Assembly (NCBI RefSeq): GCF_026094475.1
Contig: NZ_JAPELL010000001.1
Coordinates: 1,264,326-1,328,325, forward strand
Direction of reading: 5' to 3'
Length of the DNA stretch: 64,000 nt
Source of the DNA: Homoserinimonas sedimenticola
GTDB taxonomy: Bacteria; Actinomycetota; Actinomycetes; Actinomycetales; Microbacteriaceae
Shown here: in pieces, positions 41,646 to 49,906 of the stretch
Layout of the letters: the number at the start of each line of letters is the position of its first letter
How positions within the stretch are numbered: position 1 is the first letter of the stretch
The notes under the pieces: generated by a model
Told to the model about the DNA's origin: nothing
Databases searched by the model: none
The model's input: only the letters and a program-made list of their open reading frames with translations
Position numbers and translations under genes: made by a program

Positions 41646-41824
41646 CATCATTCAGGAATCTGCGGCGACACTGCCCTTCAGAATTCAGGAACGGGCGCAT
41701 CGACACCCGTCTAGTGGCACCACACCAGCCTCACAGCCCCCACCAGCCCCGGCTGCAACCGAACGTTCCTGAATGATGAAGAGGGCGACGGATGCTCGCA
41801 GGCCGAATGTTCCTGAATGATGAG
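41646..41824. repeat. Cluster of four ATTCAGGAA motifs in both orientations
   Basis: CATCATTCAGGAATC (41646-41660) and CAGAATTCAGGAAC (41679-41692) lie on the plus strand. Their inverse, GTTCCTGAATGATGA, occurs at 41765-41779 and 41809-41823. The 307-bp gap between helicase and GNAT genes (41583-41889) otherwise has no gene, only the terminator and a GNAT -10 box. Meaning unknown; see findings. Confidence 0.65.
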
Positions 41825-41876
41825 CACGATGGGCGGATGCCGCGGCACAGGATTTCTCTTCGACGGCGGGCAGTTC

Positions 41877-41882
41877 TAGGCT
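41877..41882 (+). promoter_or_regulatory. Candidate -10 box for leaderless GNAT mRNA
   Basis: TAGGCT is followed by seven bases (CAACATC) and ATG 41890. No ribosome binding site is seen. The same box and spacing precede the SprT-like gene. Confidence 0.5.
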
Positions 41883-41889
41883 CAACATC

Positions 41890-42393
41890 ATGAGCACCAA
41901 CGATGTTGCCGAAGTACTGATCCGCCCCATTCGCGACTCTGATGTCGAGGACCTCGGTCGCGTCCACGCCACCTGCTGGCACGAAACCTACGACCACCTC
42001 ATCAGCAAGGCCGCCCTCGAGAACCTGTCGCCGCGCCGCATGGCCGAGCTCTGGTCGCGGATGGCGACCCGGGGCGAGGAATACAACCAGTTTGCCGCAC
42101 TCGTCGACGGCGAGATCGTCGGCTTCGTCGGCTCCGGCCCGGCGCGCGACGAGGAGCCGCCGCGCGAGCGTGAGCTCTACTTCATCTACCTGCTCGCCAA
42201 ATATCAGGGCACCGGCATCGGCCAGAAGCTCTTCGATGCGGCCTGCGCGACCCGCCCCGGCTACCTCTGGGTGGCCAAGGACAATCCGCGCGCCCACGCC
42301 TTCTACCGCCGCAACGGTATGGAGCTCGACGGCGCCGAGGTGACCCGCCCCTTCCTGGGCGAGGATCTCACCGAGGTGCGCTTCGTGCGGTAG
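41890..42393 (+). CDS. GNAT-family N-acetyltransferase
   Basis: The 167-residue product carries the acetyl-CoA-binding core of GNAT enzymes: ELYFIYLLAKYQGTGIGQKL (motif A, Q/RxxGxG/A as YQGTGIG near residue 110), and the later YLWVAKDNPRAHAFYRRNGM. N-terminal IRPIRDSDVEDLGRVHATCW is also typical. The acceptor substrate cannot be told. It begins with ATG 41890 and is convergent with the Nudix-like gene across a large inverted repeat. Confidence 0.9.
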   Translation: MSTNDVAEVLIRPIRDSDVEDLGRVHATCWHETYDHLISKAALENLSPRRMAELWSRMATRGEEYNQFAALVDGEIVGFVGSGPARDEEPPRERELYFIYLLAKYQGTGIGQKLFDAACATRPGYLWVAKDNPRAHAFYRRNGMELDGAEVTRPFLGEDLTEVRFVR

Positions 42394-42414
42394 TCGCTCG
42401 CAGCATCCGCCTCA

Positions 42415-42486
42415 CAACAGCGCGGTGTTCTCTGCTTGCCGCGGCCATTTCGGATGCAGCGCTGAGCAGAAAACACCGCGCTGTTG
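42415..42486. repeat. 22-bp inverted repeat between GNAT and Nudix genes
   Basis: Arms 42415-42436 and 42465-42486 (CAACAGCGCGGTGTT... and ...AACACCGCGCTGTTG) are complementary over 22 bases with one irregularity, a U-G pair in the minus-strand RNA and a mismatch on the plus strand. The loop is 28 nt. It lies between two convergent genes and could be a bidirectional terminator or a mobile palindrome. No T-run is present. Confidence 0.8.
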
Positions 42487-42538
42487 CTAAAGCGAGGGCG
42501 CGGGATGGTGCTGCGTGGTGGGACGCGGGCGCCGGATG

Positions 42539-43081
42539 CTACGGCAGCACGCCCACGTGGGCGAGGGCCGCACGCAGCAGGGTCGCGCGTCCGCCCTCCA
42601 TCTCGTCGGCGACGATGTAGCTCGTGGCCTCTTCTGGCGTCATCCAGGTGATCTCGAGGGCGTCCTGCCGGGGCTCGCAGGTGCCCGTGACGGGGACGAC
42701 GTAGGCGAGCGAGACGGCGTGTTGGCGATCATCCGTATACGGACTTATGCCGGGCATGGGGAAGTACTCTGCGACCGTGAAGGGCACGGGGCTCGCCGGA
42801 AGCTGCGGGAACGCCATCGGCCCGAGGTCCTTCTCCAGGTGGCGGAAGAGCGCCTCGCGCACCGTCTCGCCATACATGACACGGCCCGATACGAGCGTGC
42901 GCGTCATCTCCCCTGTGACGGATGCCCGCAGCAGCACCCCCACCTCGGTCACGACGCCGAGCGGGTCCACTCGCACGGGCACGGCCTCGACGTAGAGGAT
43001 GGGCATGCGTCGACGCAGCTCGAGAAGCTCCACATCGGAGAGCCATGCGCTGCCAGGATCGGGGGTTCCGGTTGAGCTCAT
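42539..43081 (-). CDS. Divergent Nudix-fold protein (DUF4916-like)
   Basis: The 180-residue product resembles DUF4916/Nudix proteins of actinobacteria: WLSDVELLELRRRMPILYVEA, VGVLLRAS and HAVSLAYVVPV. The Nudix box region GRVMYGETVREALFRHLEKDLG (residues about 66-87) keeps the first Gly, Glu and Arg but not the metal-binding REUxEExGU core: Glu after Arg is His and the catalytic Glu pair is Lys-Asp. Ordinary pyrophosphatase activity is therefore doubtful. It is divergent from lhr across 61 bp. Confidence 0.72.
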   Translation of the reverse strand: MSSTGTPDPGSAWLSDVELLELRRRMPILYVEAVPVRVDPLGVVTEVGVLLRASVTGEMTRTLVSGRVMYGETVREALFRHLEKDLGPMAFPQLPASPVPFTVAEYFPMPGISPYTDDRQHAVSLAYVVPVTGTCEPRQDALEITWMTPEEATSYIVADEMEGGRATLLRAALAHVGVLP

Positions 43082-43142
43082 GCTTCATTGTGTCCCACCG
43101 CAAGGGGGAACTCTGTCAGTGGCATCGGCGAGGATGAACCAC

Positions 43143-46100
43143 ATGGCAGGTGCCCTCGACGTCTTCAGCGCGGCGACGCGCGAGTGGTTCGAGGGTGCGT
43201 TCAGCGGGCCGACGGCCGTGCAGGAGGGTGCCTGGCGTGCGATCTCGAGAGGCGGGCACGCCCTCGTCGTCGCGCCGACGGGTTCGGGAAAGACGTTGGC
43301 CGCGTTCCTGTGGGCACTCGATCGCCTCGCGGCGCAGAGCTCCGCGGAGCGGGCTCCCGGCACGCGCGTCCTCTACATCTCACCCCTCAAGGCGCTGGGC
43401 GTCGACGTCGAGCGGAACCTCCGCTCGCCGCTCGTGGGGATCGCCCGCACGGCGACAGCCCTCGGGATGCCCGCACCCGAGGTCACGGTCGGGGTGCGCT
43501 CAGGCGACACCCCCGCCGGCGAGCGCCGCGCGATGCAGCGCACCCCGCCCGAAATCCTCATTACGACCCCCGAGTCGCTCTACCTCATGCTGACGTCGTC
43601 GGCGCGGGACACCCTGCGCACGGTCGACACCGTCATCGTTGATGAGATTCACGCCGTGGCCGCGACGAAGCGGGGTGCCCACCTCGCCGTCTCGCTTGAG
43701 CGTCTGGACTCCCTCCTCGAGAAGCCCGCCCAACGCATCGGACTCTCCGCGACCGTGCGACCGCGAGAGGAGGTCGCGCGATTCCTCGCGGGCACGGCCC
43801 CCGTCACGATCGTCGCCCCCGAGTCCTCAAAGCGTTTCGACCTGGCCGTGAGCGTCCCCGTCGACGACATGAGCGAACTCGGATCGGCGCCCCAACGAGA
43901 GGGAGCGACATCCACCGCTCCGGCGCAATCGTCGATCTGGCCGCACGTCGAGGAACAGATCGTCGACCGCATCCTGGAGTGCCGCTCCACCATCGTGTTC
44001 GCGAACTCGCGCCGGCTCGCCGAGCGGCTGACCGCACGCTTCAACGAGATCTACGACGAGCGGTTGGGGGTGGATGTCACGGGTGCAGGTTTCGATACGG
44101 GCGCTGCGCGCCCTACCCAACCGGCAGGCGGCGGTGGCGACTCCCGCCCCGCGATTCCAGCTCAGCTGATGGGGGCGTCAGGGTCGACGGGAGCGTCCGC
44201 CGGGTTGCTGGCAATGGCCCACCACGGCTCCGTGTCGAAGGAGCGCCGAGCCCTCATCGAGGACGAGCTCAAGTCAGGCCGCCTGCGCTGCGTCGTCGCG
44301 ACCTCCTCGCTCGAACTCGGCATCGACATGGGGGCGGTCGATCTTGTGATCCAGGTCGAGTCACCGCCGTCCGTGGCATCCGGCCTGCAGCGCATCGGGC
44401 GCGCGGGGCACGGCGTCGGGGAGGTCTCGCGCGGCATCCTGTTCCCCAAGCACCGCACCGACCTGCTGCACGCGACCGTGGCGACCGAACGGATGACGCA
44501 GGGGCTCATCGAAGAGATCAGGGTGCCGCAGAATCCGCTCGACATCCTCGCCCAGCAGACCGTCGCGGCGGTCGCGCTCGAGCAGCTCGACGTGGAGGAC
44601 TGGTTCGACACAGTGCGGCGTAGCGCGCCCTTCGCCTCTCTGCCGCGCAGCGCCTTCGACGCGACCCTCGACCTGCTGAGCGGGCGCTACCCCTCCGACG
44701 AATTCGCGGAGCTGCGGCCACGCATCGTGTGGGATCGGGTCGCCGGCACCCTCACGGGACGCCCCGGAGCCCAGCGCCTCGCGGTCATGTCGGGCGGCAC
44801 GATCCCGGACCGCGGCCTGTTCGGGGTCTTCATGGTGGGCGACGAGGGCGGCGGCAGGCGTGTCGGCGAACTCGATGAGGAGATGGTCTACGAATCGCGC
44901 GTCGGGGATGTCTTTGCACTCGGCGCAACGAGCTGGCGCATCGAGGACATCACGCACGACCGCGTCGTGGTCTCCCCAGCCTTCGGGCAGCCGGGGCGCG
45001 TGCCGTTCTGGAAGGGAGACGGCCTCGGCAGGCCCGCCGAGCTCGGCCGGGCGATCGGAGAGTTCACGCGCGAGGTTGCCGCTGGCCGCGAGGATGCGCT
45101 CCGGGAGCGGCTCGACCGAGTGGGGCTCGACGAGCGCGCCGCCCAGAACCTCATCGCCCTCGTACGGGAACAGCGGGAGGCGACGGGCCACGTGCCGAGC
45201 GACCGCACGCTCGTCGTCGAACGCTTCCGCGACGAGCTCGGCGACTGGCGACTCGTGCTCCACTCCCCCTACGGCATGCCCGTGCACGCCCCGTGGGCGC
45301 TCGCCGTGAGCGCGCGCATCCGCGACAGCCTCGGCGTTGACGGCGGGGCGATGGCGGCCGACGACGGAATCGTCGTGCGCATCCCCGATACGGATGCTCC
45401 GCCCCCCGGCCCCGAACTCTTCGCCTTCGAGGCGGCCGAGTTGGGCGACATCGTCACTCGTGAGGTCGGCGGCTCCGCGCTCTTCGCCTTGCGGTTTCGC
45501 GAGTGCGCCGCCCGCGCCCTCCTCCTGCCGCGCTACAACCCCGCGCGCCGCTCGCCCCTCTGGCAGCAGCGACAGCGCGCCGCCCAGCTACTCTCGGTCG
45601 CCTCGAAGTATCCGACGTTCCCGATCGTGCTCGAGACGGTGCGCGAGGTGCTGCAAGACGTGTACGACCTGCCCGCGCTGACGGAGATCGTGCGCGAGAT
45701 CGAGAGCCGCAGCATCCGCATCGTCGAGGTCGAGACGGCATCGGCGTCGCCCTTCGCACGGTCGTTACTCTTCGGCTACGTCGCGGCCTTCATGTATGAG
45801 GGGGATGCGCCGCTTGCGGAGCGACGGGCCGCCGCGCTCTCGCTCGACTCCTCTCTGCTGGGCGAGCTGCTCGGCCGCGCGGAGCTGCGGGAACTGCTCG
45901 ACGCGGACGTCATCGAACAGAGCGAGCGCGAGCTGCAGCGTCTCACGCCGGAGCGGCGCGCCCGCGACCTCGAGGGGGCGGTCGACCTGCTGCGCAGCCT
46001 CGGCCCCATGACGCTCGAAGAGTTGCAGGAGAGGACGGATGCTCCCCTCACGAGCGAGGCGCTGCACGAGCTCGAGCGGGCGACCCGCCTACTGCGAGCG

Positions 46101-47699
46101 ACGATCGCGGGTGAGCAGCGATGGGCCGTCATCGAGGACGCATCGCGGCTTCGCGACGCACTGGGGGTGCCGCTGCCCGTCGGAATCCCCGAGGCGTTCC
46201 TGGAACCCGTGGAGGATCCGGTCGGCGATCTCGTGAGCCGCTACGCGCGCACACACGCGCCCTTCACCTCGGCGGAATGCGCGGCGCGACTGGGCCTCGG
46301 CGTCGCCGTCGTCGTCGACGCCCTGCGTCGCCTCGAACTGCAGCGGCGCGTCGTGGAGGGCGAGTTCCGCCCCGGCAGCAGCGGCGCCGAGTGGTGTGAT
46401 GCCGAGGTGCTGCGTCGCCTCCGCAGCCGCTCACTCGCGGCGCTCCGACAGGAGGTCGAGCCGGTCGACGGCCCCACCTTCGCGCGCTTCATGACCTCCT
46501 GGCAGCATCTGGATGAGCCGCTGCGCGGCGTCGACGGCGTCGCGCAGGTCGTCGAGCAGCTCGCGGGTGTGCCGGTGCCAGCCTCGGCGCTCGAGACCCT
46601 CGTTCTGCCCGCCCGCGTGCGCGACTACTCCCCCGCCATGCTCGACGAGTTGACGGCGACGGGCGAGGTGGTGTGGTCGGGCGTCGGCGCGCTCGGCTCC
46701 AACGACGGATGGCTCGCCCTCCACCATGCCGACACGATCGCGTTCACGCTGGCTGAGCCGGGCGAGCACGACGACAGCGAACTGCACCGCGGCATCCTGG
46801 GAGCTCTCGAGGGCGGCGGCGCCTTCTTCTTCCGCCAGCTCTCGAACACCGTCGGCAGCACCGACGACCAGGCGCTCTCCGCTGCGCTCTGGGACCTCGT
46901 GTGGGCGGGCCTCGTCACCAACGACACACTCGCGGCAGTGCGATCCTTCGCGGGCGGCACGGCTCGCCGGAGTGCTCCTCGCGCCAGATCCTTCCGCGGC
47001 CGCACGCGACTGACGATGCCGAGCCAGTCGGGCGGCCCCACGGTCGCGGGCCGCTGGTCGCTCCTGCCCCGCGAGGCGACGGTGGATGCGACGACGCGGG
47101 GCGTCGCCGTCGCCGAGGGGCTGCTCGAACGCCACGGGGTCGTCACGCGCGGTGCTGTCGCGAGCGAGGGCGTCACGGGCGGCTTCTCGCTCGCCTACCG
47201 CGTGCTCAGCCGCTTCGAGGAGAGCGGCCGGGCCAGGCGCGGCTACTTCGTGGAAGGGCTCGGTGCGGCGCAGTTCGCGACTGGGGCCACAGTCGACCGC
47301 CTTCGCAGCTTCGCGGTCGATCCGGATGCCCCGCCCCGCCTGCGTGCCGTCACTCTCGCGGCGACCGACCCCGCCAACCCTTACGGCGCAGCCCTGCCCT
47401 GGCCGAGCACCGACTCGACACACCGACCGGGGCGCAAGGCGGGCGCCACCGTCGTGCTCGTCGATGGCTCGCTCGCGCTCTACGTGGAGAAAGGGGGCAG
47501 GAGCATCTTGCTCTTCGATGACGAACCGGCCGTCGTCGAGGCCGTCGCGCAGAGCCTCGTCGCCTCACTCCGTGTGAGCGGGCGCCGTCTCAAAGTCGAA
47601 CGCGTCAATGGTGAGTTCATCGTCGGAACCCCGCTCGGCGAAGCCCTCGCCGCCGCCGGCTTCGGCGTGACACCCCAGGGGTTGAGCCTCCGTGCCTGA
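43143..47699 (+). CDS. lhr: Lhr-type ATP-dependent DNA helicase
   Basis: A large superfamily 2 DNA repair helicase. ATG 43143 is chosen because GAGGA lies upstream; an ATG 9 nt earlier has no space for one. The 1518-residue product has Walker A APTGSGKT (residues 44-51), DEIH (167-170), motif III SATVRP, and the later AHHGSVSKERRALIEDELK and LQRIGRAGHGVGEVSRG. The C-terminal half carries the Lhr winged-helix and C-terminal domains. A dispersed repeat is translated in frame at about residue 316. It overlaps nei by 8 bp. Confidence 0.95.
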   Translation: MAGALDVFSAATREWFEGAFSGPTAVQEGAWRAISRGGHALVVAPTGSGKTLAAFLWALDRLAAQSSAERAPGTRVLYISPLKALGVDVERNLRSPLVGIARTATALGMPAPEVTVGVRSGDTPAGERRAMQRTPPEILITTPESLYLMLTSSARDTLRTVDTVIVDEIHAVAATKRGAHLAVSLERLDSLLEKPAQRIGLSATVRPREEVARFLAGTAPVTIVAPESSKRFDLAVSVPVDDMSELGSAPQREGATSTAPAQSSIWPHVEEQIVDRILECRSTIVFANSRRLAERLTARFNEIYDERLGVDVTGAGFDTGAARPTQPAGGGGDSRPAIPAQLMGASGSTGASAGLLAMAHHGSVSKERRALIEDELKSGRLRCVVATSSLELGIDMGAVDLVIQVESPPSVASGLQRIGRAGHGVGEVSRGILFPKHRTDLLHATVATERMTQGLIEEIRVPQNPLDILAQQTVAAVALEQLDVEDWFDTVRRSAPFASLPRSAFDATLDLLSGRYPSDEFAELRPRIVWDRVAGTLTGRPGAQRLAVMSGGTIPDRGLFGVFMVGDEGGGRRVGELDEEMVYESRVGDVFALGATSWRIEDITHDRVVVSPAFGQPGRVPFWKGDGLGRPAELGRAIGEFTREVAAGREDALRERLDRVGLDERAAQNLIALVREQREATGHVPSDRTLVVERFRDELGDWRLVLHSPYGMPVHAPWALAVSARIRDSLGVDGGAMAADDGIVVRIPDTDAPPPGPELFAFEAAELGDIVTREVGGSALFALRFRECAARALLLPRYNPARRSPLWQQRQRAAQLLSVASKYPTFPIVLETVREVLQDVYDLPALTEIVREIESRSIRIVEVETASASPFARSLLFGYVAAFMYEGDAPLAERRAAALSLDSSLLGELLGRAELRELLDADVIEQSERELQRLTPERRARDLEGAVDLLRSLGPMTLEELQERTDAPLTSEALHELERATRLLRATIAGEQRWAVIEDASRLRDALGVPLPVGIPEAFLEPVEDPVGDLVSRYARTHAPFTSAECAARLGLGVAVVVDALRRLELQRRVVEGEFRPGSSGAEWCDAEVLRRLRSRSLAALRQEVEPVDGPTFARFMTSWQHLDEPLRGVDGVAQVVEQLAGVPVPASALETLVLPARVRDYSPAMLDELTATGEVVWSGVGALGSNDGWLALHHADTIAFTLAEPGEHDDSELHRGILGALEGGGAFFFRQLSNTVGSTDDQALSAALWDLVWAGLVTNDTLAAVRSFAGGTARRSAPRARSFRGRTRLTMPSQSGGPTVAGRWSLLPREATVDATTRGVAVAEGLLERHGVVTRGAVASEGVTGGFSLAYRVLSRFEESGRARRGYFVEGLGAAQFATGATVDRLRSFAVDPDAPPRLRAVTLAATDPANPYGAALPWPSTDSTHRPGRKAGATVVLVDGSLALYVEKGGRSILLFDDEPAVVEAVAQSLVASLRVSGRRLKVERVNGEFIVGTPLGEALAAAGFGVTPQGLSLRA
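44088..44122 (+). repeat. Dispersed repeat, copy 5, inside lhr
   Basis: Reads GGTTTCGATACGG, a GC-rich centre, then CCCTACCCAACC. It lies within the lhr reading frame between the two helicase core domains and encodes FDTGAARPTQP without breaking the frame. The flanking residues are Gly/Ala/Ser/Pro-rich, unlike the conserved sequence on both sides. Confidence 0.75.
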
Positions 47700-48468
47700 A
47701 GGCGACACCGTCTACCGCACCGCGAGGACTCTCGACGAGGCCCTTGCCGGGCGGATGCTCGAGAGCTGCGACATCCGCGTGCCCGCCTTCGCGACCGTCG
47801 ACCTGAGCGGGCAGCTCATCGACTCGGTCGTCGCGCGCGGAAAACACCTGCTGACCCGGGTGGGCGAGCACAGCATCCACACCCACCTCAAGATGGAGGG
47901 CGCCTGGCACCTCTACCGGCCCGGCAGCCGATGGCAGCGCCCCGAGTGGAAGGCGCGCATCATCCTGGGCACGGCCGAACATGTCGCGGTCGGCTTCGAG
48001 CTGGGGCTCGTGGAGGTCATCCGGCGCGACGACGAACAGTCGGTGCTCGGCCACCTGGGGCCGGACCTGCTCGGACCCGACTGGGACGCCGACGAAGCGC
48101 TGCGCCGCCTGCTCGAACGGCCCGAGCGTCCCGTCTTCCTCGCCCTGCTCGACCAGAGAAACCTTGCCGGTCTCGGCAACGTCTACGCCAACGAGCTCTG
48201 CTACCTGCGAGGCGTGCTGCCCACGAGAGCGGCCGGCGAGGTGTCCCATCCTGAGAAACTCGTAGACCTGGCACACCGGCTCATCGACGCCAACAGGGAT
48301 CGCTCCGTGCGCACCACCACGGGGCGCCTGCGCGGGGGCACCTCCCACGTGTACGGACGAGGCGGACGCCCCTGCCTTCGCTGCGGCACGACGATACAGA
48401 CCGCCCCGCTCGGCGCCACCGGGGAGCTCGCCCGAGACAGCTACTGGTGCCCGCACTGCCAGAGCTGA
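47692..48468 (+). CDS. nei: Endonuclease VIII-type DNA glycosylase (Fpg/Nei family)
   Basis: A base-excision repair enzyme that removes oxidised pyrimidines. The 258-residue product starts GTG with PEGDTVYRTA; Pro2 and Glu3 are the catalytic residues. The H2TH segment LLDQRNLAGLGNVYANELCY lies near residue 160, and the C-terminal zinc finger has RPCLRCGTTI and YWCPHCQ. The PEGDT start is that of Nei and not Fpg. Its start lies 8 bp inside lhr, so both repair genes share an mRNA. Confidence 0.93.
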   Translation: MPEGDTVYRTARTLDEALAGRMLESCDIRVPAFATVDLSGQLIDSVVARGKHLLTRVGEHSIHTHLKMEGAWHLYRPGSRWQRPEWKARIILGTAEHVAVGFELGLVEVIRRDDEQSVLGHLGPDLLGPDWDADEALRRLLERPERPVFLALLDQRNLAGLGNVYANELCYLRGVLPTRAAGEVSHPEKLVDLAHRLIDANRDRSVRTTTGRLRGGTSHVYGRGGRPCLRCGTTIQTAPLGATGELARDSYWCPHCQS

Positions 48469-48534
48469 CACGCTCATAGGGCCCTCATAGCTTTGGCCAA
48501 TGCTGCGCTAGGCAGACCAGCGGATGCTGCTGCC

Positions 48535-48948
48535 ATGAGCACACACGACGACACCAGCACCCCTGACAACGCGAGCACCCCCGAGACCACCGGCACCCCC
48601 GAGACCACCGGCGCCCCCGACACCACGAGCACGCCCGCCGCACCAGCTGCATCCGCTGCGCCCGCCGCATCCGCTGCGCCCGCTGCATCCGCTGCGTCCG
48701 CTGCAGTCACGGGTTCGTCACAGTGGCGCACAATCGGCGTGCCCCTCATAGCCGCGGGCGGTGCCCTCCTGATCGGGTTCATCGGCGGGGTCGCTGTCAC
48801 TCACCTTCCCTTCTGGCCGGGACAGGATCGCCCCGGGATTGTTGTGCAGGGCGACTTCCAGGGCGGACCGGGCGGCGGCCGCTTCGACCGGAACGCGCCC
48901 CAAGAGTCCGAGAGCGGTTCCGAAAGCGGGTCAGGCTCCGGTTCCTGA
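48535..48948 (+). CDS. Membrane-anchored protein with hexapeptide repeats
   Basis: Unrecognised. ATG 48535 gives a 137-residue product. Residues 5-34 are five hexapeptides of the type (D/E)(T/N)(T/A)(S/G)TP, followed by an Ala/Ser/Pro stretch with three 18-bp DNA units. One hydrophobic segment (IGVPLIAAGGALLIGFIGGVAV) follows, then a Gly-rich region and a Ser/Glu/Gly tail. It looks like a low-complexity, single-span protein. The region opposite also reads open but is repetitive and random-like. Confidence 0.6.
   Translation: MSTHDDTSTPDNASTPETTGTPETTGAPDTTSTPAAPAASAAPAASAAPAASAASAAVTGSSQWRTIGVPLIAAGGALLIGFIGGVAVTHLPFWPGQDRPGIVVQGDFQGGPGGGRFDRNAPQESESGSESGSGSGS
48547..48699 (+). repeat. 18-bp repeat arrays inside a coding region
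   Basis: Five imperfect 18-bp units at 48547-48636 encode Thr/Pro hexapeptides. Three further units, GCTGCATCCGCTGCGCCC and close variants, lie at 48646-48699 and encode AASAAP. They are direct repeats without spacers, so this is not CRISPR; copy number may vary between strains. Confidence 0.75.
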
Positions 48949-49058
48949 ACAAGTCCGCTCTCACATCCGTTCCGGAGGCGAAGCGCACTGTTAGGGTTGC
49001 CTAAGTGGGGCCGGTGTACGGTTGCCGGCCCTCCGGATCCGAAAGGGCACTCTCTCGA

Positions 49059-49835
49059 ATGAGCTACGTGAAGTCAGCAGCACTGGACGAGAAGGGTTTC
49101 GTGATCCTCGACCGCTACGAGCAGTCGAAGGACCCCAAGGAGTGGCTTGACCTCGAATACGTGGACTGGAGGTCGTCGGGCGAGACCCGCTTCGCGCCCC
49201 TCGCGAGCGCCAATGGGGAGATCGAGGTCAACGGCTTCTGGAACCATGAGCCACCCCGCACGGACAAGGACGGCGTGTGGATCCCGTCGCAGGTCGAGAA
49301 GGCCCCCACTCTGACCCGTCGCGCGCAGGAGCCCGGGGCGAACGTCGGGCGATGCCGCGTCATCGAGTTGAAACCGAACGACTATCCTGAGGCGCTCTAC
49401 AACCTCCACCAGGATGACAACAACCGCCTCAACCCGGACGGTTCGGGCTGGATCGTGCGCGGCTTCTTCAACCTGAGCGACGACGCCGACTCCTTCATGG
49501 TGCTTCGCGAGGAACGCTTCGACCCCGATACTGAGATTCGCATACCTCTTCCTGCAGGCACGCAGCTGATCGTCGACACGCAGCGTTTCTGGCATGCCGT
49601 CTGGCATCCAGGCCCGGAGAACCGCTACTGCCTCATCACCTCGTGGGAGTCGGGGCCCCAGCTTGACGCCTACATCGAGAGATGGAACGGCACAAGCGAA
49701 CACGAGAGCACGCCCCTCGAGGAGTCGTTCATGGACAACGCCCAGAACGAGGTTCAGCGCCGACTGGCCGAGCGGGCAGCCGCCCTCGCCTCGCGCGGCC
49801 GCGACGACGACGGCCCGGCGATGTCAGAGGTGTAG
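49059..49835 (+). CDS. Possible iron/2-oxoglutarate-type oxygenase
   Basis: I do not recognise the family. ATG 49059 gives 258 residues with no signal or membrane segment. A jelly-roll oxygenase-like triad is visible: His117-x-Asp119 in LYNLHQDDNNR, a distal His (His179 or His183) in DTQRFWHAVWHPGPENRY and Arg189 following it, which would bind 2-oxoglutarate. The spacing fits plant-type/phytanoyl-type dioxygenases, but this is inference from motifs. A terminator follows and a convergent TetR gene lies 71 nt away. Confidence 0.6.
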   Translation: MSYVKSAALDEKGFVILDRYEQSKDPKEWLDLEYVDWRSSGETRFAPLASANGEIEVNGFWNHEPPRTDKDGVWIPSQVEKAPTLTRRAQEPGANVGRCRVIELKPNDYPEALYNLHQDDNNRLNPDGSGWIVRGFFNLSDDADSFMVLREERFDPDTEIRIPLPAGTQLIVDTQRFWHAVWHPGPENRYCLITSWESGPQLDAYIERWNGTSEHESTPLEESFMDNAQNEVQRRLAERAAALASRGRDDDGPAMSEV

Positions 49836-49857
49836 CCCCCGCTCCACAGATGCGAAA

Positions 49858-49885
49858 CGCCCCCGGGCCAGACGGCTCGGGGGCG
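49858..49885. terminator. Hairpin between convergent genes
   Basis: CGCCCCCGGGCC and GGCTCGGGGGCG form a 12-bp stem around AGAC, with a G-U wobble on the plus strand. A short T-containing tail (CTGTGGTTT) follows. It would end the oxygenase-like gene and could also serve the convergent TetR gene. Confidence 0.75.
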
Positions 49886-49906
49886 CTGTGGTTTAACGAT
49901 CGGATG

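Noticed and set aside
48547-48699. Possible CRISPR array
   Set aside because: The 18-bp repeats are adjacent without spacers, lie inside a reading frame and no cas gene is near.
48474-48800. 108-codon frame on the minus strand opposite the hexapeptide protein
   Set aside because: It is the complement of the 18-bp repeats and gives only Ala/Gly/Val/Asp repeats. The plus-strand frame has a membrane segment and sensible start.
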